Shown: positions 17,034 to 24,463 of the stretch, one piece after another
Layout: every line of letters starts with the position of its first letter
How positions within the stretch are numbered: position 1 is the first letter of the stretch
Source: Pseudomonadota bacterium
GTDB lineage: Bacteria; Pseudomonadota; Gammaproteobacteria; Steroidobacterales; Steroidobacteraceae
NCBI GenBank assembly: GCA_018241445.1
Contig: JAFEDT010000004.1
Location: forward strand, 303,122 to 367,121
Length of the DNA stretch: 64,000 bases
Direction: 5' to 3'
The notes under the pieces: model-generated
Database searches by the model: none
Told to the model about the DNA's origin: nothing
Seen by the model: the letters and a program-made list of their open reading frames with translations, nothing else
Program-made: the position numbers and the translations under genes

Positions 17034-17701
17034 ATGCGCAGCCTCTGCGCGAATTGTTCGAGGCCGGTATCTCCGAGGATGACCGGCGCTGGCTTGCCGA
17101 TCTTGTGCCCGGGAGCGGCAGCGCTACGCCCGGGCAGTTGCGCGCCGCCTTCACCGGACTCGGGCGGCGCGCTGGCAGGGAGTTGCTCGGGCCGCAGGCG
17201 GCGGCGCTCGCGGCCCAGGGGATCACGGGCGCCGCGCGCTGGGACCGGGCTACACTCGGGCGCGTTGCGCTGCTCATCGCATGGCTGCCGACGCAACCGC
17301 AGGATCGGCAGGTGGATGCGGTGCGCGAACTCTATCTGCGCGGCGACTACCGTGAGCAGGTCGCGGTACTTGCATCGCTCGCGTGCCTTCCCGACCCTGC
17401 GCGCTTCGTGCCGCTCGCGGCCGAAGCCAGCCGCACCAACGTAACTGACGTCTTTGCCGCGATTGCGTGCGAGAATGCGTTCCCGGCGCTGCATCTCCCG
17501 GACCTCAATTTCAACCAGCTGGTGCTCAAAGCCCTCTTTGTCGGTCTCGACACGCACCGCATCGTCGGCCTGCCGGCGCGCGTGACGGCCCGGCTGCACC
17601 GCATGGTCGGTGACTTCGCGGACGAGCGGCGGGCTGCGGGGCGGTCGGTGCCGGCAGACATTGCATACATTCAGTCGTTGAATGAAGGTAGCGAGCGATG
17701 A
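17030..17701 (+). CDS. eboA: EboA-family protein
   Basis: 223 residues. The diagnostic C-terminal EboA block is present: ENAFPALHLPDLNFNQLVLK followed by ALFVGLDTHRIVGL and FADERRAAGRSVPADI. The N-terminal half is helical and variable. EboA defines the ebo cluster, which is found in many bacteria and eustigmatophyte plastids. In Nostoc the cluster has been linked genetically to moving scytonemin precursors to the periplasm; the molecular role of EboA is unknown. A GTG start at 17030 overlaps the idi stop (GTGA), and the stop overlaps the eboB ATG. Confidence 0.92.
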   Translation: MNAQPLRELFEAGISEDDRRWLADLVPGSGSATPGQLRAAFTGLGRRAGRELLGPQAAALAAQGITGAARWDRATLGRVALLIAWLPTQPQDRQVDAVRELYLRGDYREQVAVLASLACLPDPARFVPLAAEASRTNVTDVFAAIACENAFPALHLPDLNFNQLVLKALFVGLDTHRIVGLPARVTARLHRMVGDFADERRAAGRSVPADIAYIQSLNEGSER

Positions 17702-18588
17702 AGATCTTCGACCACCACGTGCACATGACTTCCCGCACCACGGACGATTACCAGGGGATGGCCGCCGCGGGCATCGTCGCGATTGTCGAGCCGTCCTTCT
17801 GGCTTGGGCAGCCGCGCACCCATGTTGGCACCTTCGAGGACTATTTCCTGTCGCTGGTCGGCTGGGAGCGGTTCCGGGCCAGTCAGTTCGGCATCCACCA
17901 CTACTGCACCATCGGGCTCAATCCCAAGGAAGCAAACAATCCGTCGGTGGCGGCGGGCGTCATGGAGCTGCTGCCGATCTACCTCGAGAAGGAGAGCTGT
18001 GTGGCGGTCGGCGAGATCGGCTTCGACGATCAGACCCCTGCCGAGACCCGCTATTTCGAGGCGCAGCTTGAGCTCGCCAGAAAAAGCAGGCTGCCGGTAC
18101 TGATTCACACGCCGCACCGGGACAAGAAGGAAGGAGTCCGTAACACCATCGCGGCCGTCAAGGCGAGCGGCATCGATCCCGCATGGGTGCTCGTCGACCA
18201 CAACAACGAGGAGACGATCGAGCTTACCCTGGACAGCGGCTGCTGGGCGGGACACAGCATCTATCCCGGTACGAAGATGGACGAGACTCGGATGGTGGCG
18301 CTCATCCGCCGCTACGGCACTGAGCGGATAACCATCAACAGCGCTGCCGACTGGGGCATCAGCGACCCGCTCAAGGTGCCCAAGACGCTCGCGGCCATGC
18401 GCTCCGCCGGCTTGGGCGAGGACGTAATCGAGACGATTGCCTGGCGCAACCCGGTCGCGTTTTTTGCCCAGAGTGAGCGGCTCGAGCTCCTGAACAAGGC
18501 GGATCACCTTGCGATCGATCAGCGCGCGCTGTGGCAGGGCAACTCGGTATTGCGAGGCCAGCAGCCGACTGTTGAACCCCGCCGCTGA
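17698..18588 (+). CDS. eboB: EboB, TatD-family metal-dependent hydrolase
   Basis: 296-residue TIM-barrel amidohydrolase-like protein. The TatD-type metal ligands are all visible: FDHHVHM (HxH), GEIGFDD (Glu), PVLIHTPH (His), LVDHNNEET (His) and NSAADWG (Asp). So it should be catalytically competent with two metals. ATG 17698 overlaps the eboA stop; its own stop shares one base with the eboF ATG (TGATG). In ebo clusters it is taken to hydrolyse a pathway intermediate; the substrate has not been established. Confidence 0.92.
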   Translation: MKIFDHHVHMTSRTTDDYQGMAAAGIVAIVEPSFWLGQPRTHVGTFEDYFLSLVGWERFRASQFGIHHYCTIGLNPKEANNPSVAAGVMELLPIYLEKESCVAVGEIGFDDQTPAETRYFEAQLELARKSRLPVLIHTPHRDKKEGVRNTIAAVKASGIDPAWVLVDHNNEETIELTLDSGCWAGHSIYPGTKMDETRMVALIRRYGTERITINSAADWGISDPLKVPKTLAAMRSAGLGEDVIETIAWRNPVAFFAQSERLELLNKADHLAIDQRALWQGNSVLRGQQPTVEPRR

Positions 18589-19961
18589 TGCATCGCACCC
18601 TGGTCCTGCTGGTCGTCGGGCTGACGCCGAAGCTGCTGGGCCCGCATACTCCGCACCTGCAGCACTTCGCCGCGCGCGGTGCGATGCGGCCCCTGAACAC
18701 GGTGACGCCCGCGGTCACCTGCACGGTGCAATCGACGTTCATCACCGGGCTGCCGCCATCGGGCCACGGCTGCGTCGCGAACGGCTGGTATTTCCGCGAC
18801 CTGTCCGAGATTCTGTTCTGGCGGCAATCCAACCGCCTGGTGGCAGGAGAGAAGGTCTGGGAGGCCGCGCGACGGCGCGATCCAGCGTTCACCTGTGCCA
18901 AGCTCTTCTGGTGGTACAACATGTACGCGGACGTGGCGGTCAGCGTGACGCCGCGGCCGATGTACCCGGCGGACGGCCGCAAGCTGCCCGACGTGTACGC
19001 CGAACCGCCTGAGCTGCGCGACGCGCTGAACGCCAAACTCGGGACGTTCCCGCTGTTCCAGTTCTGGGGGCCGGGCGCTGGCATCGTCTCCAGCGAGTGG
19101 ATCGCCCGCTCGGCGCAATACGTTCAGGAACGTTATGCGCCGACGCTCACCCTCGTCTACCTGCCGCATCTGGACTATGCGCTGCAGAAGCTCGGGCCCT
19201 CCAGCCCCGGCATCGCGCCGCACCTGGCGGCAGTGGACCGCGTGGCCGGGGAACTGATTGATGGAGCGCAGCGGCGCGGCGATCGCGTCATCGTTCTCTC
19301 GGAGTACGGCATCACCGACGTCAGCGGCGCGGTCTTCCCGAACCGGGCGCTGCGCGAGGCCGGCCTGCTCCGGGTACGTGTAGAGCAGGGCCGTGAACAC
19401 CTCGACGCCGGCGCCTCGCGCGCCTTCGCTGTGTGCGACCACCAGCTCGCCCACGTTTACGTGCGGGATGCCGGCGACGTGGCGAGCGTCAAGTCGCTGC
19501 TCGAGCGGCTGCCGGGGGTCGAGCGCGTTCTCGACCAGGAGGGCAAGCGCGCCATTGGCCTTGATCACCCGCGCTCGGGGGAGCTCGTGCTGATCTCCCG
19601 TGCAGACCGCTGGTTCGCCTACTACCACTGGCTCGACGACGCCCGGGCCATGGACTATGCACGGACTGTGGAGATCCATCGCAAGCCGGGCTATGACCCG
19701 GTCGAACTCTTCATCGATCCCTCGATCCGATGGCCCAAACTCGCAATCGGCTTGCGGCTTGCGAAGCGCAAGCTGGGCCAGCGCACCCTCATGGACGTAA
19801 TCCCCCTTGATGCCTCCCTGGTGCGCGGCTCGCATGGCCGGATCACCGATGATCCGGCAGCGGGGCCGCTGGTCATGAGCTCGGAGCCCGCGCTGCTGCC
19901 GGGCGAGGCAGTGGCAGCGAGCGAGGTCAAGGACCTCATGCTCGCGCATCTGTTCCTGTGA
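18588..19961 (+). CDS. eboF: EboF, alkaline-phosphatase-superfamily protein with altered metal site
   Basis: 457 residues, NPP/alkaline-phosphatase fold. The nucleophile region TPAVTCTVQSTFITGLPPSG is intact, with a Thr. Usual metal ligands are changed: the first Asp of the VDGL motif is Gly (LVVGLTPKLLG), and the DH pair of SDHGM is Glu-Tyr (LSEYGI). The His expected after LPHLDYALQ is Gln. Either the family uses another ligand set or the site is degenerate. It closes the plus-strand operon, and its stop lies 4 bp from the stop of the convergent eboC. A role in releasing phosphate or nucleotide from a pathway intermediate would be inference. Confidence 0.88.
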   Translation: MHRTLVLLVVGLTPKLLGPHTPHLQHFAARGAMRPLNTVTPAVTCTVQSTFITGLPPSGHGCVANGWYFRDLSEILFWRQSNRLVAGEKVWEAARRRDPAFTCAKLFWWYNMYADVAVSVTPRPMYPADGRKLPDVYAEPPELRDALNAKLGTFPLFQFWGPGAGIVSSEWIARSAQYVQERYAPTLTLVYLPHLDYALQKLGPSSPGIAPHLAAVDRVAGELIDGAQRRGDRVIVLSEYGITDVSGAVFPNRALREAGLLRVRVEQGREHLDAGASRAFAVCDHQLAHVYVRDAGDVASVKSLLERLPGVERVLDQEGKRAIGLDHPRSGELVLISRADRWFAYYHWLDDARAMDYARTVEIHRKPGYDPVELFIDPSIRWPKLAIGLRLAKRKLGQRTLMDVIPLDASLVRGSHGRITDDPAAGPLVMSSEPALLPGEAVAASEVKDLMLAHLFL

Positions 19962-19965
19962 TGGG

Positions 19966-20835
19966 TCAGGTCGCCGGCACGTAGCGCTGCAGCGCCAGAG
20001 TCAGGATGAACGCCGCGATCGCCACCGCCGCCAGCGCGTCGTGGCCAGCGCCTGCAATGAAGCAGGCATCGACCAGACTGATGCCCGCGATCATGCCCGC
20101 AACCGAGCGGCCGATGTCACCCGGGCGCCGCGTGAAGAGATAGTGCAGCGACCAGCCGCCCCAACCGAGCAGCAGCACGACTGTGAGCCAGGCGAAGCCA
20201 CCCCCGCCCGCGCGCAGCGCGCCGTAGACGGGCGCCGCGAGCAGGAAGAAGAGCGGCCAGAGGTTCGTGAAACGCAGCAGCGTCTCCTGCTTCGCGACGA
20301 AGGTGAGCCCGACGACGTAGCACAGGAGCATGAGCGCCGCCTGGCGCGCCGGGCCCGCCGGGTCTGGCAGGGCCACCAGGGCCGCGATGAGCAGCGCGAG
20401 CGCCCGGCACAATCCCATCCACAGCGGGCTCAAGGGGTCACGCTTGTGCCGCCAGTCGTAGTAGAGGATGGCGAGCAGCAGCGCCGCACCTGCCAGCGCG
20501 GGCCGCGCGTTCCACGTCCCAAATCCGGATCCCAGGCTGACCAGGATCGCAAGGCCCGCCGCCAGCAGCGCGGCGCCGATGCCCCAGACCGTCGCGGGCC
20601 GGACGGTACCGGCCGGGATCGGCCGTTCGGGTCGTTCGCGCGCATCGATCCGCCAGTCGAACGCGTCATTGAGATACATGCCGCCGATGTAGGAAAGGGA
20701 AAGCGCCAGCGCCGTGAGCGCGAAGCGGCCGTCCGGCGCGCCGCCGCCGCCGAGCAGCCAGCCGGTCAAGGCATTGGTCCAGATCGTCGGGACGTTAGAC
20801 ACCCGCCCGAGCGTCAGTGCCGTTCGCCAGCGCAA
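19966..20835 (-). CDS. eboC: EboC, UbiA-family prenyltransferase
   Basis: 289-residue integral membrane prenyltransferase with about eight hydrophobic helices. The first Asp-rich motif is canonical NDxxDxxxD (YLNDAFDWRIDARERPERPI); the second motif region is YYDWRHKRDPLSPLW. It should attach an isoprenyl chain to a cyclic acceptor at the inner membrane. TTG at 20835 is proposed as start: GGGGAG lies 8 bases upstream and it gives a family-like opening (RWRTALTLGRVSNVPTIWTN). Frames extending further upstream read Arg/Pro-rich noise inside eboE. It therefore overlaps the 3' end of eboE by 22 bases. It is the last gene of the minus-strand ebo operon. Confidence 0.88.
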   Translation of the reverse strand: MRWRTALTLGRVSNVPTIWTNALTGWLLGGGGAPDGRFALTALALSLSYIGGMYLNDAFDWRIDARERPERPIPAGTVRPATVWGIGAALLAAGLAILVSLGSGFGTWNARPALAGAALLLAILYYDWRHKRDPLSPLWMGLCRALALLIAALVALPDPAGPARQAALMLLCYVVGLTFVAKQETLLRFTNLWPLFFLLAAPVYGALRAGGGGFAWLTVVLLLGWGGWSLHYLFTRRPGDIGRSVAGMIAGISLVDACFIAGAGHDALAAVAIAAFILTLALQRYVPAT

Positions 20836-22034
20836 GGGCGCAGCTCCCCGATAGTCCAGAGCAGCTCGCGCACGAGGTGGGTCACCAGGTCGTCGTTCCG
20901 CCAGGCCTCGGGAAGCACCGTGAAGGTGTAGGTCTCGACCTCGAACTGTTCGCTCAAAGGCTCCTCGCGGTGCAGGGCGAGCACCTCCTCGATGAAACCG
21001 CGCGTCGTACCGAGTTCTTCCATGGCGGCGCGAAACACCGGGACGTGGTAATGCACCCGCCACTCCGCAGGCTGTGTCGCAGGTTTGAACGCCGCGCGTG
21101 CATCGGCGAGATCCAGGTAGCGGGTGAGCACCCCGTCCCTGCGCTCGACGACCTGGTGCAGGTACACATCATCGCCGAAGGCGGCAAGTGCGGCGAGCGA
21201 GCGCTCGTCAACACGCAGCCTCAGGCCCGCGCTCACCTGTACCTTCGGGATGGCGATGCCGGCGCCACGCAGGGCGGCAATACACTCGCGCGGCTCCTCG
21301 AACTCCACCGCCGCGTGACACAGATCCAGACACACGCCCAGGTGCCGCCGCAACGCCACCTCCGCCGCTGCCGGCGTCAGTCCGGCGAGCTTCGCGAGGT
21401 GCGCGCGGCCGGCACCTGCGAAGAGGTGCTCGCTGAAGAAGGCGACGGACTCGGCGATCGTCTCGAGCACACAGCAGGGCTCCGGCTCGATGGCGAGCCT
21501 GACAGTGACGCCACGCTGCCGTTCCAGCCCCACCAGGTGTGCGACGTGTTCGGCGAGCCCACGGGCGATCGCCTCGCGGTCAGCAGGGCCCCCGGCATCG
21601 CGCCGGAAGGCGCCGGGCACAGTGCTGATCGAGCCGGCAAGCCCCGCCGGCAGCAGTTCGGCGCACAGATCCGCCAGGGTATTGGTGTAGTCGAGGCGCG
21701 CCTGCGTCCGCCAATCCGGACGATACACGGCCTGCTTGACACGCTCGCCGTGAAATGCGCCGTAGGGAAAGCCGTTGAACGTGAAGACGTACAGCGCATT
21801 TGCCGCCAGCCAGTCGCGAAACTCCTCCAGTTGCTCGCGCGATGCCGCCAGGTCAGCGGCAGCGGCAGCGGCGAGCCTCAGGCCCACGCCAAACGGCTCG
21901 CCCGGGGCGACTTTGCGCTTCACGGCCGGCAGGTAGTGGTGCAGGTCCGCGCGCACCTCGGACCAGCTCTCGCCGGGGTGGATGTTGGTGCAATACGTGA
22001 GGTGGACGGGCCCGCGCGGCTCGTCGATCCTCAC
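20814..22034 (-). CDS. eboE: EboE, AP-endonuclease-2/xylose-isomerase-like TIM-barrel protein
   Basis: 406 residues. It begins HLTYCTNIHPGESWSEVRADL, the signature opening of EboE proteins. TIM-barrel segments with likely metal ligands follow: VRLAIEPEPCC, VCLDLCHAAVEFEEP, KVQVSAGLRLR and WRVHYHVPVFRAAM. Family relatives are sugar isomerases/epimerases, so an isomerase or lyase acting on a cyclitol-like intermediate is plausible, not shown. The GTG at 22034 overlaps the eboD stop (GTGA); longer frames read noise. The 3' end overlaps eboC. Confidence 0.9.
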   Translation of the reverse strand: MRIDEPRGPVHLTYCTNIHPGESWSEVRADLHHYLPAVKRKVAPGEPFGVGLRLAAAAAADLAASREQLEEFRDWLAANALYVFTFNGFPYGAFHGERVKQAVYRPDWRTQARLDYTNTLADLCAELLPAGLAGSISTVPGAFRRDAGGPADREAIARGLAEHVAHLVGLERQRGVTVRLAIEPEPCCVLETIAESVAFFSEHLFAGAGRAHLAKLAGLTPAAAEVALRRHLGVCLDLCHAAVEFEEPRECIAALRGAGIAIPKVQVSAGLRLRVDERSLAALAAFGDDVYLHQVVERRDGVLTRYLDLADARAAFKPATQPAEWRVHYHVPVFRAAMEELGTTRGFIEEVLALHREEPLSEQFEVETYTFTVLPEAWRNDDLVTHLVRELLWTIGELRPCAGERH

Positions 22035-23251
22035 GGGAGGGCGTCCCGCCGCTTCAGCCAGGAGATGCTGTCGGCGACGAGCGCGGGGTCCATCTCGTGC
22101 ACCTCGATCACCGCGCCGATGGCGGTGAGAAGCGTGATCGCGAGCTCCCCGCCCAGGTGCTCGCGGAACTCGCGCAGGCCGGCCAGGATCGCGGCCTGCC
22201 CGTCCGGGAGCCTGGCCTCGAGCGCGGGGTGCCACAATCCGAATCCGAGTGTCTTCAGCAGGCGGAAGATGCGCGCCTCGGCGAAGGCCGAGAGGTGTCC
22301 GGCGCGAACCGCGTAATGCGCATCGAGCGCGATCCCGATCGCGACCGCCTCGCCGTGCCGCACGTCGTTGCGAGTCAGGCCCTCGAGCTTATGCGCCGAC
22401 CAGTGGCCGTAGTCGAGCGGGCGGGCGTTGCTCGTTTCGAATGGATCGCCGCAGGTGGCGATGTGCGCCATGTGCAGTTCGGCGCAGCGCCGGACCGCAC
22501 TTGCCATTGCGGCGGGCTCGAAGTTCGCCAGGGCGGCGGCGTTGCCTTCCAGCCATTCAAAGAACCGCTGGTCGCGGATGAGTGCGACCTTGACCGCCTC
22601 GGCGAGGCCCGCCCGCTTGTCGCGGCGGCTGAGCGTGCAGATGAAGTCGAGGTCGTTGAGCACCGCAAAGGGCGGGGCGAAGGCGCCGACGAGGTTCTTG
22701 ACGCCGAAGGCGTTCACGCCGTTCTTGACGCCCACGCCCGAGTCCGCCTGGGCGAGGACGGTGGTAGGCACACGCACGTGGCGCACGCCGCGATGCAGGG
22801 TGGCGGCCACGTAGCCCACCAGGTCGAGCACCGCGCCACCGCCGATGCCCACGACAAAGGAGTGCCGGTCGACGCCCAGCTCGACCAGCCGCTTCTGCAG
22901 TGCGTTCGCCACGCCTTCATCGTTCTTGGCGCGCTCACCGCCGGTGACCGGGATCACCGGGGCGGCGAGCACAAGATTCTTGGCATGGCGCGCGACGTAG
23001 GCCTCGATCTTGCCGACGAGGCCCGCGCAGGCCGAGAGCACGCCGTCGTCGCAGCACATGACAACACGATGCACCGTATCCGGCTCGCGCCGGGTGAGCG
23101 CCTCGCGGAAAACGGGATTGCCCGGCTCGAAGAGATCGTGCGTGAAATACACGGGGAACTCGTACGGAACGCTGAAGCGCTGCAGGTAGCAGTCAGGGGC
23201 GGCGCCCGGTCCACGCACCGGTTCCGGTCGAATCGGCAATGGCACGCTCAT
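22031..23251 (-). CDS. eboD: EboD, 3-dehydroquinate-synthase-like sugar phosphate cyclase
   Basis: 406-residue sugar phosphate cyclase. The NAD-binding and active-site pattern is clear: VVGIGGGAVLDLVGYVAATL, then the RGVRHVRVPTTVLAQADSGV region and LAEAVKVALIRD. The Zn ligands are in GHWSAHKLEGL and RHGEAVAIGIAL. It is longer than the housekeeping AroB (about 360 residues) and belongs to the ebo-linked branch. It probably cyclises a C7 sugar phosphate, but the true substrate cannot be read from sequence. It is the first gene of the minus-strand operon eboD-eboE-eboC and diverges from the oxygenase gene across 235 bp. Confidence 0.9.
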   Translation of the reverse strand: MSVPLPIRPEPVRGPGAAPDCYLQRFSVPYEFPVYFTHDLFEPGNPVFREALTRREPDTVHRVVMCCDDGVLSACAGLVGKIEAYVARHAKNLVLAAPVIPVTGGERAKNDEGVANALQKRLVELGVDRHSFVVGIGGGAVLDLVGYVAATLHRGVRHVRVPTTVLAQADSGVGVKNGVNAFGVKNLVGAFAPPFAVLNDLDFICTLSRRDKRAGLAEAVKVALIRDQRFFEWLEGNAAALANFEPAAMASAVRRCAELHMAHIATCGDPFETSNARPLDYGHWSAHKLEGLTRNDVRHGEAVAIGIALDAHYAVRAGHLSAFAEARIFRLLKTLGFGLWHPALEARLPDGQAAILAGLREFREHLGGELAITLLTAIGAVIEVHEMDPALVADSISWLKRRDALP

Positions 23252-23486
23252 GGCGCTTGCGACCTCCCAATATCCAACGCGCCATGCCAGAGGCAGGCCG
23301 GTTGGTCATGCAACATGCGGGCCGTTATTTTCAAGTTATTGAGCAGGCTGGCGAAACAAAGACTCCCGGGCGCCCTGGGGCAACGACTTGTAAGTTTTCC
23401 CGACACCTGGCGGGCGGACAGGTGCGCAAGAGGCGAGCCCCTCCTGCTGCGGAAACTATACTGGTTCCGAAGGGGGATAACCGATC

Positions 23487-24341
23487 ATGGGAGAACGGCG
23501 TACGGTGCGGTCCAGGGAAGTGACCACGCGTGACAGTCATCTGGCCGGCAACGCGATCGAAGAACTCTGCGACGATGCGCTCGACGTCCTGATCGTGCGG
23601 GGTGCGCTGCCGCGCGCGAGACTCGCCGCGGCTGCGGCCGGACTTTCGGGCGAGGCGCTTAAGGACTGGCAACGCCCCAACGCCGCGATGCCCGATGAGG
23701 ACGTCGAAATCATGGGCACCGACCGGCCTGCCACGCCCACCTACGCAGCGCCGCGCGGCGTGTCGCTCGATGACTACCTCGCAAGCGCCGGGCGGCACGC
23801 GACCGCGACCGCGGGCGTCTTCGACCGTGGGTTGAACGCACGCGACTCGCTGCTGGCAGCCGCCGCCCGGCATTCCGGCCGCCGCCCGGTGTCAATCGCC
23901 CTTGCGGCGGACGGCCGCAGCTATGCGCCCTTCACGGTGAGGCGGATGATGCCGGGCCGACAGATCGGCGTGCACCACGACCGGCACTTCGCGCTGCCCC
24001 AATACTGCGAGCTCGCACCCCAGCTCGACCAGAGTCTCATTGCGAGCATGGTCGTCACCCTGCTGCCGCCGCAATCCGGCGGCGAGCTCATCGTCTATGG
24101 CGTGACGGCGTCGACTCCCGATGCGCCGAAGCGCCCGAACGGCTTTCAGTACGACCTCGAAGCAATCGAAGAGCGTTACGATCGCAAGGCGTTCACCTTC
24201 GACACGGGTGATCTTTTCATCCTCGCCGCGGGACGCTGCCTGCACCGGGTGGCGCGCGTCGCGGGCGATTTGCCGCGCATCACGATGGGTGCCTTCATCG
24301 CCCTCACGCAGCCGCGCGACCGCGTGCTCATGTGGTCCTGA
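23487..24341 (+). CDS. 2-oxoglutarate/Fe(II)-dependent oxygenase
   Basis: 284 residues. A double-stranded beta-helix core is indicated by the facial triad: HxD in [13 protein letters not shown], a distal His in [10 protein letters not shown], and Arg in [12 protein letters not shown] for 2-oxoglutarate. [10 protein letters not shown] is the usual strand after the HxD. The approximately 130-residue N-terminal extension is unrecognised. It diverges from eboD. A TATACT hexamer at 23457-23462 and AGGGGGA upstream of the ATG are plausible expression signals, though no good -35 is present. A hydroxylation or ring-oxidation step in the neighbouring ebo pathway is inferred from position only. Confidence 0.82.
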   Translation: MGERRTVRSREVTTRDSHLAGNAIEELCDDALDVLIVRGALPRARLAAAAAGLSGEALKDWQRPNAAMPDEDVEIMGTDRPATPTYAAPRGVSLDDYLASAGRHATATAGVFDRGLNARDSLLAAAARHSGRRPVSIALAADGRSYAPFTVRRMMPGRQIGVHHDRHFALPQYCELAPQLDQSLIASMVVTLLPPQSGGELIVYGVTASTPDAPKRPNGFQYDLEAIEERYDRKAFTFDTGDLFILAAGRCLHRVARVAGDLPRITMGAFIALTQPRDRVLMWS

Positions 24342-24400
24342 CCCCGCCAGCCAGGGCCTGACCCCGCCAGCCAGGGCCTGACCCCGCCAGCCAGGGCCTG
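24341..24400. repeat. Three perfect 20-bp tandem repeats
   Basis: The unit ACCCCGCCAGCCAGGGCCTG occurs three times head to tail, starting on the last base of the oxygenase stop codon. The following bases begin ATCCCGGCTG, a degraded fourth unit. No spacers, so not CRISPR. Its position between the oxygenase stop and uvrA suggests slippage-prone intergenic DNA or a remnant of a dispersed repeat. Confidence 0.95.
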
Positions 24401-24463
24401 ATCCCGGCTGCTCGCCCGGCGTATTGGGCCGGACTTGACGCAGCGAGTACGATAAGCGGTTCC

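Noticed and set aside
22035..22235. N-terminal extension of EboE
   Set aside because: Arg/Pro/Gly-rich residues are eboD read in another frame; the GTGA overlap gives a better start.
23434..23462. Full promoter for the 2OG oxygenase
   Set aside because: TATACT is a good -10 but the -35 position reads CGAGCC, so a full promoter is not claimed.
24341..24400. Repeat array as a possible CRISPR
   Set aside because: Units are contiguous without spacers and no cas genes are present.
24402..24463. LexA (SOS) box before uvrA
   Set aside because: No CTGT-N8-ACAG-like palindrome is present; a TTGACG at 24436 lacks a suitable -10.
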